Below, one piece after another: positions 52,887 through 61,099 of a DNA stretch of 64,000 nt. A program made the position numbers and the translations under genes. This DNA is from Amycolatopsis acidicola (GTDB taxonomy: Bacteria > Actinomycetota > Actinomycetes > Mycobacteriales > Pseudonocardiaceae). How positions within the stretch are numbered: position 1 is the stretch's first letter; each line of letters opens with the position of its first letter. The DNA lies in NCBI RefSeq assembly GCF_007713735.2, contig NZ_VMNW02000023.1, forward strand, positions 37,478 to 101,477. The letters run 5' to 3'. Below the pieces are notes generated by a model. The model was not told the DNA's origin. It did no database searches and saw only the letters and a list, made by a program, of their open reading frames with translations.

Positions 52887-53617
52887 GCGTTCTCCTCGGG
52901 ATAGACCGTGTCCGAAAGTTCGACCACGACGCGTACCGCGTCCGCGCGGGTCCAGGCGCTGCTCGCCATCAGCACCTGCCCCGTGCCCTCGTCCCGGCTG
53001 ACGCTGTCCACCAGCCACACCGGCACGCTCGCTTCCACGCCCAGCCCCCGCAGCACCTCGGGCGGCGGGATGTCCACGCTGGCCCGGCACCACGCGCGGA
53101 CCGGGCTGACCCGGCCCATCTGGCGCAGCACCAGGTCGATCGACTCGACGCTGTGCAGCGCCAGGTCCAGGTCCGGGGCCACCTCGACCGGGATCCACTC
53201 CTCGATCCAGGTGGCCAGCAGGTCGTCGATGTAGCAGGTCCGGATCACCCGGTGCATCGGGGTTCCGGCCGCGCGGTCGAGGTGCGCGGCCCGGCCGGCG
53301 GGCAGCGGGACCCGCTCCACCGACTTGATGTGCGAACGCGGCGTCGCGCCCGCGGCCTCCACCGTGGTGTGCCAGGACGGCGGCCTGCTGTGCGAGATCA
53401 CGTAGTCGATCCGCCGGTTCACGAACGTGCCCGCGCCCTGCACCCGCCGCACCAGCAGCCGGCGCTCCAGCTCCTGCAGCGCCGCCCTCGCGGCGGCCCG
53501 GCCCACGCCGAACCGGGCCGCCAGCTCGGGCTCACTCGCCACCCTGGTCCCGGGACGGCAGCCGTCGATCTCCACGGCCAGTTTGTCGGCGATTTCGAGA
53601 TACCTCGTCGAGGTCAT
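52883..53617 (-). CDS. phnF: GntR-family phosphonate operon regulator
   Basis: A 244-residue HutC-type GntR regulator. The winged HTH is VASEPELAARFGVGRAAARA, ALQELERRLLVRRVQGAGTFV. The UTRA effector domain follows from about residue 85, with PMHRVIRTCYIDDLLATWIEEWIP. It heads the phnFGHI(JK)LM operon. A perfect 12-bp palindrome lies 24 bp upstream of its start and is a likely autoregulatory site. Confidence 0.93.
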   Translation of the reverse strand: MTSTRYLEIADKLAVEIDGCRPGTRVASEPELAARFGVGRAAARAALQELERRLLVRRVQGAGTFVNRRIDYVISHSRPPSWHTTVEAAGATPRSHIKSVERVPLPAGRAAHLDRAAGTPMHRVIRTCYIDDLLATWIEEWIPVEVAPDLDLALHSVESIDLVLRQMGRVSPVRAWCRASVDIPPPEVLRGLGVEASVPVWLVDSVSRDEGTGQVLMASSAWTRADAVRVVVELSDTVYPEENA

Positions 53618-53640
53618 GTCCCCGACGATGCTCGCCCGGC

Positions 53641-53652
53641 TTGTCCGGACAA
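53641..53652. promoter_or_regulatory. Palindrome upstream of phnF (candidate PhnF operator)
   Basis: TTGTCCGGACAA is a perfect 12-bp palindrome followed by CTG. A related inverted copy, GGACAGTTGTTCC (53695-53707), shares the element ACAACTG read on the other strand. Both lie in the 96-bp gap between the phnE stop and the phnF start. Confidence 0.5.
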
Positions 53653-53713
53653 CTGCGCCGCGGCCAACCGCGGCACGCCCGAAGGTGAATTCCCCGGACA
53701 GTTGTTCCGCGTT

Positions 53714-55321
53714 TCACCGCACGACCCGCCGCAGCCACACGGCCAGCAGCTCCACCAGCAGCACGGTCGCGAACACCAGGATCAGGATGGTGGTGACCAT
53801 CCCGAACTCGAGGATCCGCGACGCGCTGAGCAGGTCGAACCCGATCCCGCCCGCGCCGACGATGCCCAGCAGCGTCGCCGAGCGGATGTTGGTGTCGAAC
53901 TGGTAGAGCACGTGCGCGACGAACGCCGGGGCCGCCTGGGGGAGTGTCGCGGAGGTGAACACCTGGAGCCGCGTCGCGCCGGTCGCGCGCAATGCCTGTT
54001 CCACCTCCGGATCGACCTCCTCCAGCGAATCGGCCACCAGCTTGCCCAGCAGCCCCACCGCGCCGACGGCGAGCGCGAACGTGCCCGCCACCGGGCCGAG
54101 TCCGGTGATCACCACGAACACGATCGCCAGCACCAGCTCCGGGATCCCGCGTACGCCCACGACGACCATGCGGAACGCCCGCGCCACCCATGGCAGCGGG
54201 GCGACGTTGCGGGCGGCCAGCGCGCCGATCGGCAGGGCGAACAACGCGCCCAGCACGGTCGCCGCCAGCGCGATCTTCACCGTCTCCCCGAGATCGGCCA
54301 GCAGCTGCCCGAACATCCCGCCGGTGTCCGGCGGCCAGAACAGCCCGAGGTTGTGCCCGATGTCGCCGAGCCCGCCGAAGAACCGCACGGGGGAAAGATC
54401 CGCGCCCCACAGGGAAAACACCACCGCCAGCACGGTCGCCCCGGTGTAGCACGTGCGCCGCACGCGCGCGAAAGTCCATTGTGGAGCGATGCGCGCGCCG
54501 CGCTGGGCCGGGACGCGCACCGTCGTCCGCCCACCGCGCAGCAACGCCCGGCGGATCGCCCCGGAGCCCAGCTCGACCAGCACGCACAGGATCAGCACGA
54601 CGAGCGCGAGCGCCATCCCGCGCCGGTAGTCCAGCCGCTGGAAGGAGTTCGCGATCTCGTAGCCGAGCCCGTCGACGCCGACGAACCCCAGCACCACCGA
54701 GATCCGCAGGTTGATGTCGAGCCGGTGCAGGGCGGTGGCGATGAACGACGGCAGCACCTGCGGCAGCACCCCGGCGACCAGCTCCTGCCCGCGCGCGGCG
54801 CCACCGGCGCGGACGGCGGAGCGGACCCCTTCGTCGATCTGCTCCACCGCGTCGGCGTAGAGCTTGCCCACCATCCCGACCGAATGCAGGCCCATCGCGA
54901 GCACGCCGGTCATCGCGCCGAGGCCGAAGATCCGGAAGAACACGATCGCCAGCACGACGTCCGGGATCGCCCTGGCCAGCACGATCACCGCGCGCGCGGA
55001 CAGCCGCGCGCCGCGGCCGGGCGTGGTGGTGGCGGCAGCCAGGATCGCCAGCGGGACGGACAACAGCACCGACAGCAGCGTGGCCGAGATGACGATCGCC
55101 ATCGTCTGCCCCGCCAGCCCGAGCAGTTCGCCCAGTGGCGGGAAGTCCAGCGGGAACATCCGCCGCGCGAACTTCGTGGCGTTCGAAAAACTGTCCGCGA
55201 CCGTGGCGACGTTGATCTTCAGATCGGCGAGCGCCCAGCACCCCGTGGCCAGCAGGCCGAGGATCACCAGTGTCGCGCCGGTGCCGGACCGGGTCGGGCG
55301 GGCGAGGGTGCCCGCGGTCAT
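53714..55321 (-). CDS. phnE: Phosphonate ABC transporter permease, two fused PhnE domains
   Basis: A 535-residue membrane protein holding two complete permease units. Unit 1 (about 1-270) has FPPLGELLGLAGQTMAIVIS, RAIPDVVLAIVFFRIFGLGAM and VLPQVLPSFIATALHRLDIN. Unit 2 (about 280-535) has GQLLADLGETVKIALAATVL, RGIPELVLAIVFVVITGLGPV and TLPQAAPAFVAHVLYQFDTN. Each carries the EAA-like loop that contacts PhnC. Most bacteria encode PhnE as one unit that dimerises, or as two genes. It overlaps phnC by 4 bp. Confidence 0.93.
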   Translation of the reverse strand: MTAGTLARPTRSGTGATLVILGLLATGCWALADLKINVATVADSFSNATKFARRMFPLDFPPLGELLGLAGQTMAIVISATLLSVLLSVPLAILAAATTTPGRGARLSARAVIVLARAIPDVVLAIVFFRIFGLGAMTGVLAMGLHSVGMVGKLYADAVEQIDEGVRSAVRAGGAARGQELVAGVLPQVLPSFIATALHRLDINLRISVVLGFVGVDGLGYEIANSFQRLDYRRGMALALVVLILCVLVELGSGAIRRALLRGGRTTVRVPAQRGARIAPQWTFARVRRTCYTGATVLAVVFSLWGADLSPVRFFGGLGDIGHNLGLFWPPDTGGMFGQLLADLGETVKIALAATVLGALFALPIGALAARNVAPLPWVARAFRMVVVGVRGIPELVLAIVFVVITGLGPVAGTFALAVGAVGLLGKLVADSLEEVDPEVEQALRATGATRLQVFTSATLPQAAPAFVAHVLYQFDTNIRSATLLGIVGAGGIGFDLLSASRILEFGMVTTILILVFATVLLVELLAVWLRRVVR

Positions 55322-56094
55322 CCGACCGCCGCCGGGAGTGCCATCGCGGCCCCGCCGACCTCGGCGTAGAGCGACATCGCGCGCTCGCGGTCCAGCGCGG
55401 CCACCGGGGTGTCGAGCACCGGACGGCCGGCGCGCAGGCCGATCACCCGGTCGCCCCAGCCGAGCGCGAGGTCCACCTGGTGCAGGCTGCACAGCACGGT
55501 CAGGTTCCGCTCCGTGCCGATCTCGCGGATCAGCCGCATCACCTGCGCCGAGGACTCCGGGTCGAGCGACGCGACGGGCTCGTCGGCGAGCAGGATTTCC
55601 GGGCGTTGCATCAGGGCCCGCGCCACCGCGACCCGCTGCTGCTGCCCGCCGGAAAGCGTGTCGGCGCGCTGCAGGGAACGCTCCGCCATGCCCACTCGCT
55701 CGAGCTGTTCCAGTGCTTCGTGCCGCAGTGCCTTCGGGTAGCTGATCAGGCCCAGCCGCGGCCCGCGCAGCCTGCCGAGCGCGCCCGCGCACACGTTCTC
55801 CAGCACCGTCAGGCTGCCCACGAGGTGGAACTGCTGGAACACGAAGCCGATCCGGCGGCGCAGCCGGCGCAACTCGCCGCTGCCCGCCCGGCCGACGTCG
55901 GTGCCGAGCACCCGGACCGTGCCCGAGGTGGGCCGGTGCAGGCCGTCCACGTGCCGCAGCAGCGTGGACTTCCCGGACCCGGACAGCCCCAGCAGCACCA
56001 CGACCTCGCCCGGTTCGACGGTGAACGAGACCTCGTCGAGCGCGAGCGTGCCGAAGTCCTTGGTGACCCGGTCGAAGCGGACCGCCTCGCTCAC
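55318..56094 (-). CDS. phnC: Phosphonate ABC transporter ATP-binding protein
   Basis: A 258-residue ABC ATPase: Walker A LGLSGSGKSTLLRHVDGL, the Q-loop FVFQQFHLVGSLTVLENV, the signature LSGGQQQRVAVARALMQRPE, Walker B ILLADEPVASLDPES and the His-loop LCSLHQVDLAL. The SGGQQQRVAIARAL-like signature and HxVD loop are typical of PhnC. GTG 56094 overlaps the phnD stop and its end overlaps phnE. Confidence 0.95.
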   Translation of the reverse strand: MSEAVRFDRVTKDFGTLALDEVSFTVEPGEVVVLLGLSGSGKSTLLRHVDGLHRPTSGTVRVLGTDVGRAGSGELRRLRRRIGFVFQQFHLVGSLTVLENVCAGALGRLRGPRLGLISYPKALRHEALEQLERVGMAERSLQRADTLSGGQQQRVAVARALMQRPEILLADEPVASLDPESSAQVMRLIREIGTERNLTVLCSLHQVDLALGWGDRVIGLRAGRPVLDTPVAALDRERAMSLYAEVGGAAMALPAAVG

Positions 56095-57023
56095 GCGGCC
56101 GTGCACTGCTTGTCCTTGGTGGTTTCGCAGACCTTGCGGACACCGTCGTAGAACTTGTCGTCCACTCCCGCGTAGCCCCAGTCGCCCGCGTCGTCGGCGG
56201 CCTTGCAGGTGCCGGAGCAGAACCCGTTGGCGTTGAGGTAGTCCACGTTGGCCTTGGCCCGGAAGGCTTCGGTGATCTTGTTCCTGAGGTCCTCCGACAG
56301 GCTGTCGGAGATCGCGACCGGCGAGCCCGCGATGATGTCCGACTTCCACACGGTGGTCAGCTGGCCCGGCTTGAGCTGCCCCTTCTGGATCAGCGCGCTG
56401 TCCACGATGGAGTCGTAGGCGAACCCGGCGTCGCACTGTCCACTCGCGACAGCCAGCGCGGACGCGTCGTGAGCTCCGGCCATCACGGGGGTGACGTCGG
56501 TTTCGGGGTTGACCCCGGCGTCGAGCAGGCCCGCCTTCGGGTACAGGTAGCCGGAGGTGGAGTTCGGGTCGACGAAGCACACCTTCTTGCCCTTGAACCC
56601 GGCGAGGTCCTTGATCGGCGAGCCCGCCGGGACGATGCCGTAGGACTGGTAGCCCGGCTGCGCGCCCTTCGTCTTCACCTGCGCCGCGATCGGGGTGGCC
56701 TCGACGCCGCTGTTGCGGGCGAGCACGTAGGACAGCGGGCCGTACTGCGCGATCTGCACCTTGCCGCTGCGCTGCGCCTCGATCACCGCGGCGTAGTCGG
56801 TGGCGTTCTGGAACTCGACCTTCTTGCCGGTTTCCTTCTCCAGCATCGAGATCAGGGGCTGGTACGCCGACTGCATGGTCTGGGCGTTTTCCGAGGGGAC
56901 GGCGGCGAAAACGAGAGTGCCGGGGTCGCCGGCCTGCGCGTCGCCGGCGGCGCTCGAGCCGCAGGCGGTCAGGACCAGGGCGGCTGTCGCCAGGACACCG
57001 GCCGCGACGGGGTGACGGAACAT
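56091..57023 (-). CDS. phnD: Phosphonate-binding lipoprotein
   Basis: A 310-residue substrate-binding protein. A signal peptide ends in the lipobox LTAC (Cys21), giving a membrane-anchored lipoprotein. The body shows FAAVPSENAQTMQSAYQPLI, VQIAQYGPLSYVLA, KKVCFVDPNSTSGYLYPKAG and AGSPVAISDSLSEDLRNKI, all typical of PhnD. It starts the transporter operon phnD-phnC-phnE. An inverted repeat and GTTC repeats lie upstream. Confidence 0.94.
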   Translation of the reverse strand: MFRHPVAAGVLATAALVLTACGSSAAGDAQAGDPGTLVFAAVPSENAQTMQSAYQPLISMLEKETGKKVEFQNATDYAAVIEAQRSGKVQIAQYGPLSYVLARNSGVEATPIAAQVKTKGAQPGYQSYGIVPAGSPIKDLAGFKGKKVCFVDPNSTSGYLYPKAGLLDAGVNPETDVTPVMAGAHDASALAVASGQCDAGFAYDSIVDSALIQKGQLKPGQLTTVWKSDIIAGSPVAISDSLSEDLRNKITEAFRAKANVDYLNANGFCSGTCKAADDAGDWGYAGVDDKFYDGVRKVCETTKDKQCTAA

Positions 57024-57092
57024 TCGTCGTCTCCTTCGGGGGATAAGGGATGCGCCCCGAGCGTCGTTGCGGCCGGTGCCCCCGCGAAGAAG

Positions 57093-57120
57093 TCCCGGTT
57101 ACCGGGAACCGAACACGAAC
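57093..57120. promoter_or_regulatory. Inverted repeat and GTTC repeats upstream of phnD
   Basis: TCCCGGT-T-ACCGGGA (57093-57107) is a perfect 7-bp dyad. Overlapping it, GAAC (GTTC on the coding strand) recurs at 57106, 57111 and 57117; 57106 to 57117 is 11 bp, the period of actinobacterial PHO boxes. The match to the full PHO box consensus is weak. Confidence 0.35.
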
Positions 57121-57156
57121 AGTCGCTTGTGCCGACCTGACCGGACCACTGGCTGC

Positions 57157-57960
57157 TCAGCCGAAGTCGGCGGCGTGGTCCGCGGCCCACTCCGCGAAGC
57201 CGCGGGCGGGCGTGCCGGTCACCTCCTCGACGGTGGCCGTCGTGGGGTCGGGCTTGCCGGTCAGCGCGGCGAGCCTCCGGATCCTCGTCTCCAGCAGCTC
57301 CGCGGGCAAGTGGGCCAGCTCCCGCCGGTACTCCGCCAGATCCTGCCGCTCCACGGACACCGGACGGCCGATCGCTTCGCCGATCAGCTCCGCCTGGCGC
57401 CGCGCGGTGAGTGACTCCGGGCCAGTGAGCGCGTACGCGGCGTTCGCATGCCCCGGTTCGGTCAGCGCGTGGCGGGCCACGGCGGCGAGGTCCGCTTCGT
57501 GGATCAACGCCGACTGCGAATCCGGGAACGGCTCGCGCACCGCGCGCCCCGCCCGCACGTCCGCCGCCCACCACAGCCGGTTCGTCGCGAATCCGCCCGG
57601 GCGCAGGAAAGTCCACGGGATTCCCGATTCCCGCACCGCGGCCTCGGCCTCCCCGTGCACCCGCATGATCGCGTCCGCGGCCGCCGGGTCGGCGCCGCGC
57701 GCGGACAACAGCACGACCTGCTCCACCCCGGCCTCGCGCGCCGCGTCCAGGAACGGCTTCAAACCGCCCAGTTCCGCGTACAGGAAGACCGCGCGAATCC
57801 CTTGCACCGCACCGAAAGTTTCGGGCCGCGCGAGATCGAGTTCGACCACGTCGCCCTCCGGCACGCGCCCGCCGACGCGCACCTCGTGCCCCGCTTCGAG
57901 GAGCTGCCCTGCCACTGCCCGGGAGATGCCGCCGCGGGCGCCGGTAACCAGAATCGTCAT
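57157..57960 (-). CDS. NmrA-like NAD(P)-binding protein
   Basis: A 267-residue atypical short-chain dehydrogenase: TILVTGARGGISRAVAGQLL (GxxGxxx nucleotide loop), then VEQVVLLSARGADP, and WTFLRPGGFATNRLWWA as in the NmrA/YtfG quinone-reductase group. The usual active-site Tyr-x3-Lys is not evident, so it may be a redox sensor or a quinone reductase. It is divergent from the XRE regulator (78 bp apart), which probably controls it. Confidence 0.82.
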   Translation of the reverse strand: MTILVTGARGGISRAVAGQLLEAGHEVRVGGRVPEGDVVELDLARPETFGAVQGIRAVFLYAELGGLKPFLDAAREAGVEQVVLLSARGADPAAADAIMRVHGEAEAAVRESGIPWTFLRPGGFATNRLWWAADVRAGRAVREPFPDSQSALIHEADLAAVARHALTEPGHANAAYALTGPESLTARRQAELIGEAIGRPVSVERQDLAEYRRELAHLPAELLETRIRRLAALTGKPDPTTATVEEVTGTPARGFAEWAADHAADFG

Positions 57961-58038
57961 GCCCCCACTCTGTCCGGACGCCGCGATCCCGGGGTAGGAC
58001 CGGCGATCCCACCCCGCGCGAGGTGGGATCATGGGGGA

Positions 58039-58821
58039 GTGGACAAGGTGGAACTGAGCGGTTTCCTGCGCGACCGCCGCGCGCGCCTGACGCCCGCCGA
58101 AGCGGGGTTGGAGCTTGGTGGCCGCCGCCAGACGCCGGGGTTGCGCCGCGAGGAAGTCGCCCTGCTGGCGGGGATTTCGGTGGACTACTACGTCCGGCTG
58201 GAGCAGGGTCGCGGGCCCCGGCCGTCCGAACAGGTCCTGCTCGCGCTCGCCCGCGCGCTGCGCCTCACCACCGACGAGCGCGAATTCCTGCTGCGGCTCG
58301 GCCGCGCGCAGGTGTTCGGCGAGCAGCAGGTCCCGCCGAACGTGCTGCGGCTGCTCGGCAGGCTCGGCGACGTCCCGGCGATGGTGATCGACGGCCGCTA
58401 CGACCTGGTGGCCTGGAACAGGATGCTCATCGCGCTGATCGGCGACCCCGCGAAAATGCCGCCACGCCGGCGGAACCGGCTGCGCTGGCTGTTCGACCCC
58501 GCCAACCCCGCGGCGAACGGGGAACTGGCCCGCCAGTGCGTCGCCGACGTACGGGCGAGCGGGCGTTATCCCGGTGACCCCGGAGTGCGCGCGCTCGTCG
58601 ACGAACTGCTCGCCGAACGGCCCGCTTTCGCCGCCCTGTGGGCGAAACGCGAGATCGAGGTCCGCCGGACGATCACCAAACGGACCGTGCACCCGGTGGC
58701 CGGGGAACTGGAGCTGGACTGCGAGATCCTCGCCGTCCCCGGCCACGAACACCGCCTGCTGCTTTACACCACCCGGACCCCCGAAGCGCTGTGGCTACTG
58801 TCCACAGTGGAGGTTCACTGA
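58039..58821 (+). CDS. XRE-family regulator with MmyB-like ligand domain
   Basis: A 260-residue regulator. The HTH (residues about 5-75) has FLRDRRARLTPAEAGL, then TPGLRREEVALLAGISVDYY and LEQGRGPRPSEQVLLALARAL. The C-terminal MmyB-like domain contains AMVIDGRYDLVAWNRMLIAL and WLFDPANPAANGELARQ. This architecture is very common next to divergent short-chain reductases in actinobacteria, as here. The start is GTG 58039 after GGGGGA; a second GTG at 58048 is possible. Confidence 0.9.
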   Translation: MDKVELSGFLRDRRARLTPAEAGLELGGRRQTPGLRREEVALLAGISVDYYVRLEQGRGPRPSEQVLLALARALRLTTDEREFLLRLGRAQVFGEQQVPPNVLRLLGRLGDVPAMVIDGRYDLVAWNRMLIALIGDPAKMPPRRRNRLRWLFDPANPAANGELARQCVADVRASGRYPGDPGVRALVDELLAERPAFAALWAKREIEVRRTITKRTVHPVAGELELDCEILAVPGHEHRLLLYTTRTPEALWLLSTVEVH

Positions 58822-59381
58822 AGAAGACCGGTGTTCCACGCCGTCACCGAAAGCTGCCCGGTGGTGCCGAGATCGATGAAGTCGACCGGCACCGTGCGCG
58901 CCCGCTCCCCGGCCACCGCGACCGTCACCGCGGCGCCGGTCTGCTTCTCGCCTTCGCTCACGGTCGAGGACCACGAGAACACCGACAGCAACGGTTTCCC
59001 GGGCTCCAGCGAGAAACTCCGCGGGCCGGGGTCCCGCGCCATGTACGAGTTCCCGTGGTCGATCCGCACATCGAGCTGTTCGCCCGCGCCGTTGAGCACG
59101 GTCACGTCCGGATAGCCGCTGACCTGTTTCGCGCCCGTGCCACAGTTTCGCAGCGTGACCACGAAAGCCCGGTGCCCGAGCGCCGCGTCGACAGGGCCCG
59201 CGGAGTAGCTCAGCCCGTTCTCGTCGCATTGCCCCGGTGCCGGTGCCGGTGTCGCCGAGACGCTGGACGGCGAATCGGGCACCGTCGTGGTGATCAGCGG
59301 ACCTTGGTCGACGTGCTGCCCGCACGCCGTCAGGGACGCCAGCAGCGAAGCCGCGATCGCCGCTATGACCGGGATTCTCAC
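58815..59381 (-). CDS. DUF4232-type lipoprotein
   Basis: A 188-residue protein with a lipoprotein signal (LLASLTACGQ, Cys20), a Ser/Pro/Thr linker, and a beta-rich DUF4232-like domain: HRAFVVTLRNCGTGAKQVSGYP, VTVLNGAGEQLDVRIDHG. Two cysteines in the domain (CDENGLSY, LRNCGTG) may form a disulfide. The domain is widespread in actinobacterial cell-envelope proteins of unknown role. It converges with the XRE gene (7-bp overlap). Confidence 0.82.
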   Translation of the reverse strand: MRIPVIAAIAASLLASLTACGQHVDQGPLITTTVPDSPSSVSATPAPAPGQCDENGLSYSAGPVDAALGHRAFVVTLRNCGTGAKQVSGYPDVTVLNGAGEQLDVRIDHGNSYMARDPGPRSFSLEPGKPLLSVFSWSSTVSEGEKQTGAAVTVAVAGERARTVPVDFIDLGTTGQLSVTAWNTGLLQ

Positions 59382-59410
59382 CGGCTGAGCCTACTGGCGT
59401 CCCCGCGACG

Positions 59411-60436
59411 TCACGGCACCAGGATCGCCCGCCCGCGGATCCGCCCGGCACCCAGATCGTCGAGCGCTTCCTGGAAACCGTCCAGCGGGTAACGGGCGGT
59501 GTGCAGGCGCACCCGGCCCTGCGCGGCCAGCGCCATCAGCTCGCACAGGTCGTTGTACGAGCCGACGAGGTTGCCGATGAAGTTGATCTCCGCGGAGATC
59601 ACGTCGATGGTCGGTACGTCGATGTTCTCGCCGTACCCGACCACGTGGTAGTCCCCGGCGCGGCGCAGCATCGCCACCCCGTCGCGGGTCGCCCCGCCCT
59701 CGCCGACGAAGTCCAGCACCGTTTCCGCGCCCTCGCCGCCGGTCAGCTCCAGCACCTGCCCGACGTGCGTGCCGTCGGCGACGATCCCGTGGTCCGCGCC
59801 GATGGACACGGCGAGCTTGACCGCGTCCGGGTTCCGGTCCACCACCACGATCTCCGCCGCGCTGATCGCCTTGAGCACCTGGATCCCGATGTGCCCCAGC
59901 CCGCCCGCGCCGATCACCACGCACCGGTCACCCGGGCGAAGGCGGCGGGACGCCTTCGCCGCGGCGTGGTAAGCGGTGAGGCCCGCGTCGGCCAGCGCGG
60001 CGACGTCCGCGGGCTCCAGCGAGTCGTCGATCTTCACGACGCTGCGCGCGGAAGTCCTGAGATACTCGGCATAACCACCCGCCGTGTCGATCCCGGGGAA
60101 CCGCGACTGTGCACAGTGGACATCGTCGCCGGAGCGACAGGCCCGGCACAGCCCGCAGGTGATCAGCGGGTGCAGGATCACCTTGTCGCCCTCGGCCACG
60201 TTGGTCACCGCGCTGCCGACGGCGTGCACCCAGCCCGCGTTCTCGTGGCCGATCGTGTAAGGCAGCGTGACGCCCGACTTCTCCGCCCACTGCCCTTCGA
60301 GGATGTGGAGGTCGGTGCGGCACACCCCGGCGCCGCCGATCTTCACGATCACGTCGTGCGGGCCGGCGACCTCGGGCTCCGGCACCTCGGTCAGCCGGAG
60401 GTTTTCGTGGTACCCGACCACCTGGACAGCCTTCAT
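59411..60436 (-). CDS. NAD-dependent zinc alcohol dehydrogenase
   Basis: A 341-residue medium-chain dehydrogenase: catalytic zinc ligands in [16 protein letters not shown] and IGHENAGWV, the structural zinc lobe CGLCRACRSGDDVHC, and the Rossmann motif VIGAGGLGHIGIQVLKAI with VVDRNPD (Asp favours NAD). In propane monooxygenase operons an enzyme like this oxidises 2-propanol. Its ATG overlaps the DUF59 gene stop, so it is the third gene of the operon amidohydrolase-DUF59-adh. Confidence 0.92.
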   Translation of the reverse strand: MKAVQVVGYHENLRLTEVPEPEVAGPHDVIVKIGGAGVCRTDLHILEGQWAEKSGVTLPYTIGHENAGWVHAVGSAVTNVAEGDKVILHPLITCGLCRACRSGDDVHCAQSRFPGIDTAGGYAEYLRTSARSVVKIDDSLEPADVAALADAGLTAYHAAAKASRRLRPGDRCVVIGAGGLGHIGIQVLKAISAAEIVVVDRNPDAVKLAVSIGADHGIVADGTHVGQVLELTGGEGAETVLDFVGEGGATRDGVAMLRRAGDYHVVGYGENIDVPTIDVISAEINFIGNLVGSYNDLCELMALAAQGRVRLHTARYPLDGFQEALDDLGAGRIRGRAILVP

Positions 60437-61098
60437 GACACCTTCTCTTCCTGGCCGTACCGGGTGCGCAGCAGGCCCCGGCAGAAATGGGCGTTGCCCT
60501 CGACGGAGATCCGCACCGACCGCGCGAACCGCAGCCGCAACGGGATTTCCTCGTCGGGGTAAGGGGTTCCGTGCTCGTCGACCAGCACGGGCGCCGACGG
60601 TTCGACGCTCAGCCCGAGCGCCTCACGCCGCCGTAGCAACGCTTCGGTCGCCGGGCTCGCGGGGAGGTCGCCGAGCCTGGTTCCGGGCAGGTCCTCCGCG
60701 GCGACGCGTGCCCGCATCAGCGCCCGTTCCATCGCGGCCTCGTGCGCCTTGCGGCGGAAGATCTGCCGCAGCTCGTCGAGGCTTTCCTCCGCCTCGGGGC
60801 CGAAAGTGCCCCGGTAGCCCGCGTCGGCGGCGAGCCCGCGGTTGATCATCTCGGAGTCGTGGTGGTCGTCGAGCTCGATCAGCACGCTTCGCACCCCGGG
60901 CACCGCGGACAGCGCGTCCTTGGCGTCGGAGGCCATCAGGTAGGCGAAGTTGGGCGAGCAGAACGAAGTCGGCAGTCGCAAGTGGACGGTCACGTCCCCG
61001 TCGCGCTCCTCGAGGGAGCGCACGAAACCGAGATCGGTGATCGGCTCGTCCAGCTCCGGGTCGACGACCGTGTCCAGCGCGCGGCGCAGGGCTTCCAC
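60433..61098 (-). CDS. DUF59 / MIP18-family iron-sulfur assembly protein
   Basis: A 221-residue protein. The N-terminal DUF59 domain (residues about 1-95) has RRALDTVVDPELDEPITDLG and the conserved TSFCSPNFAYLMASDA (Cys). The C-terminal 120 residues are helical and charged, unlike housekeeping SufT-type proteins (about 100 residues), and match the longer form next to propane monooxygenase genes. It may help metallocentre assembly of a monooxygenase. GTG 61098 starts next to the amidohydrolase stop. Confidence 0.82.
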   Translation of the reverse strand: MEALRRALDTVVDPELDEPITDLGFVRSLEERDGDVTVHLRLPTSFCSPNFAYLMASDAKDALSAVPGVRSVLIELDDHHDSEMINRGLAADAGYRGTFGPEAEESLDELRQIFRRKAHEAAMERALMRARVAAEDLPGTRLGDLPASPATEALLRRREALGLSVEPSAPVLVDEHGTPYPDEEIPLRLRFARSVRISVEGNAHFCRGLLRTRYGQEEKVS

Positions 61099-61099
61099 G

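Noticed and set aside
53695..53715. A possible PHO box (GTTGTTCCGC GTTTCACCGC) at the end of phnE.
   Set aside because: Only one unit resembles the consensus and the spacing is not 11 bp; the overlapping inverted relation to the phnF palindrome is the better reading.
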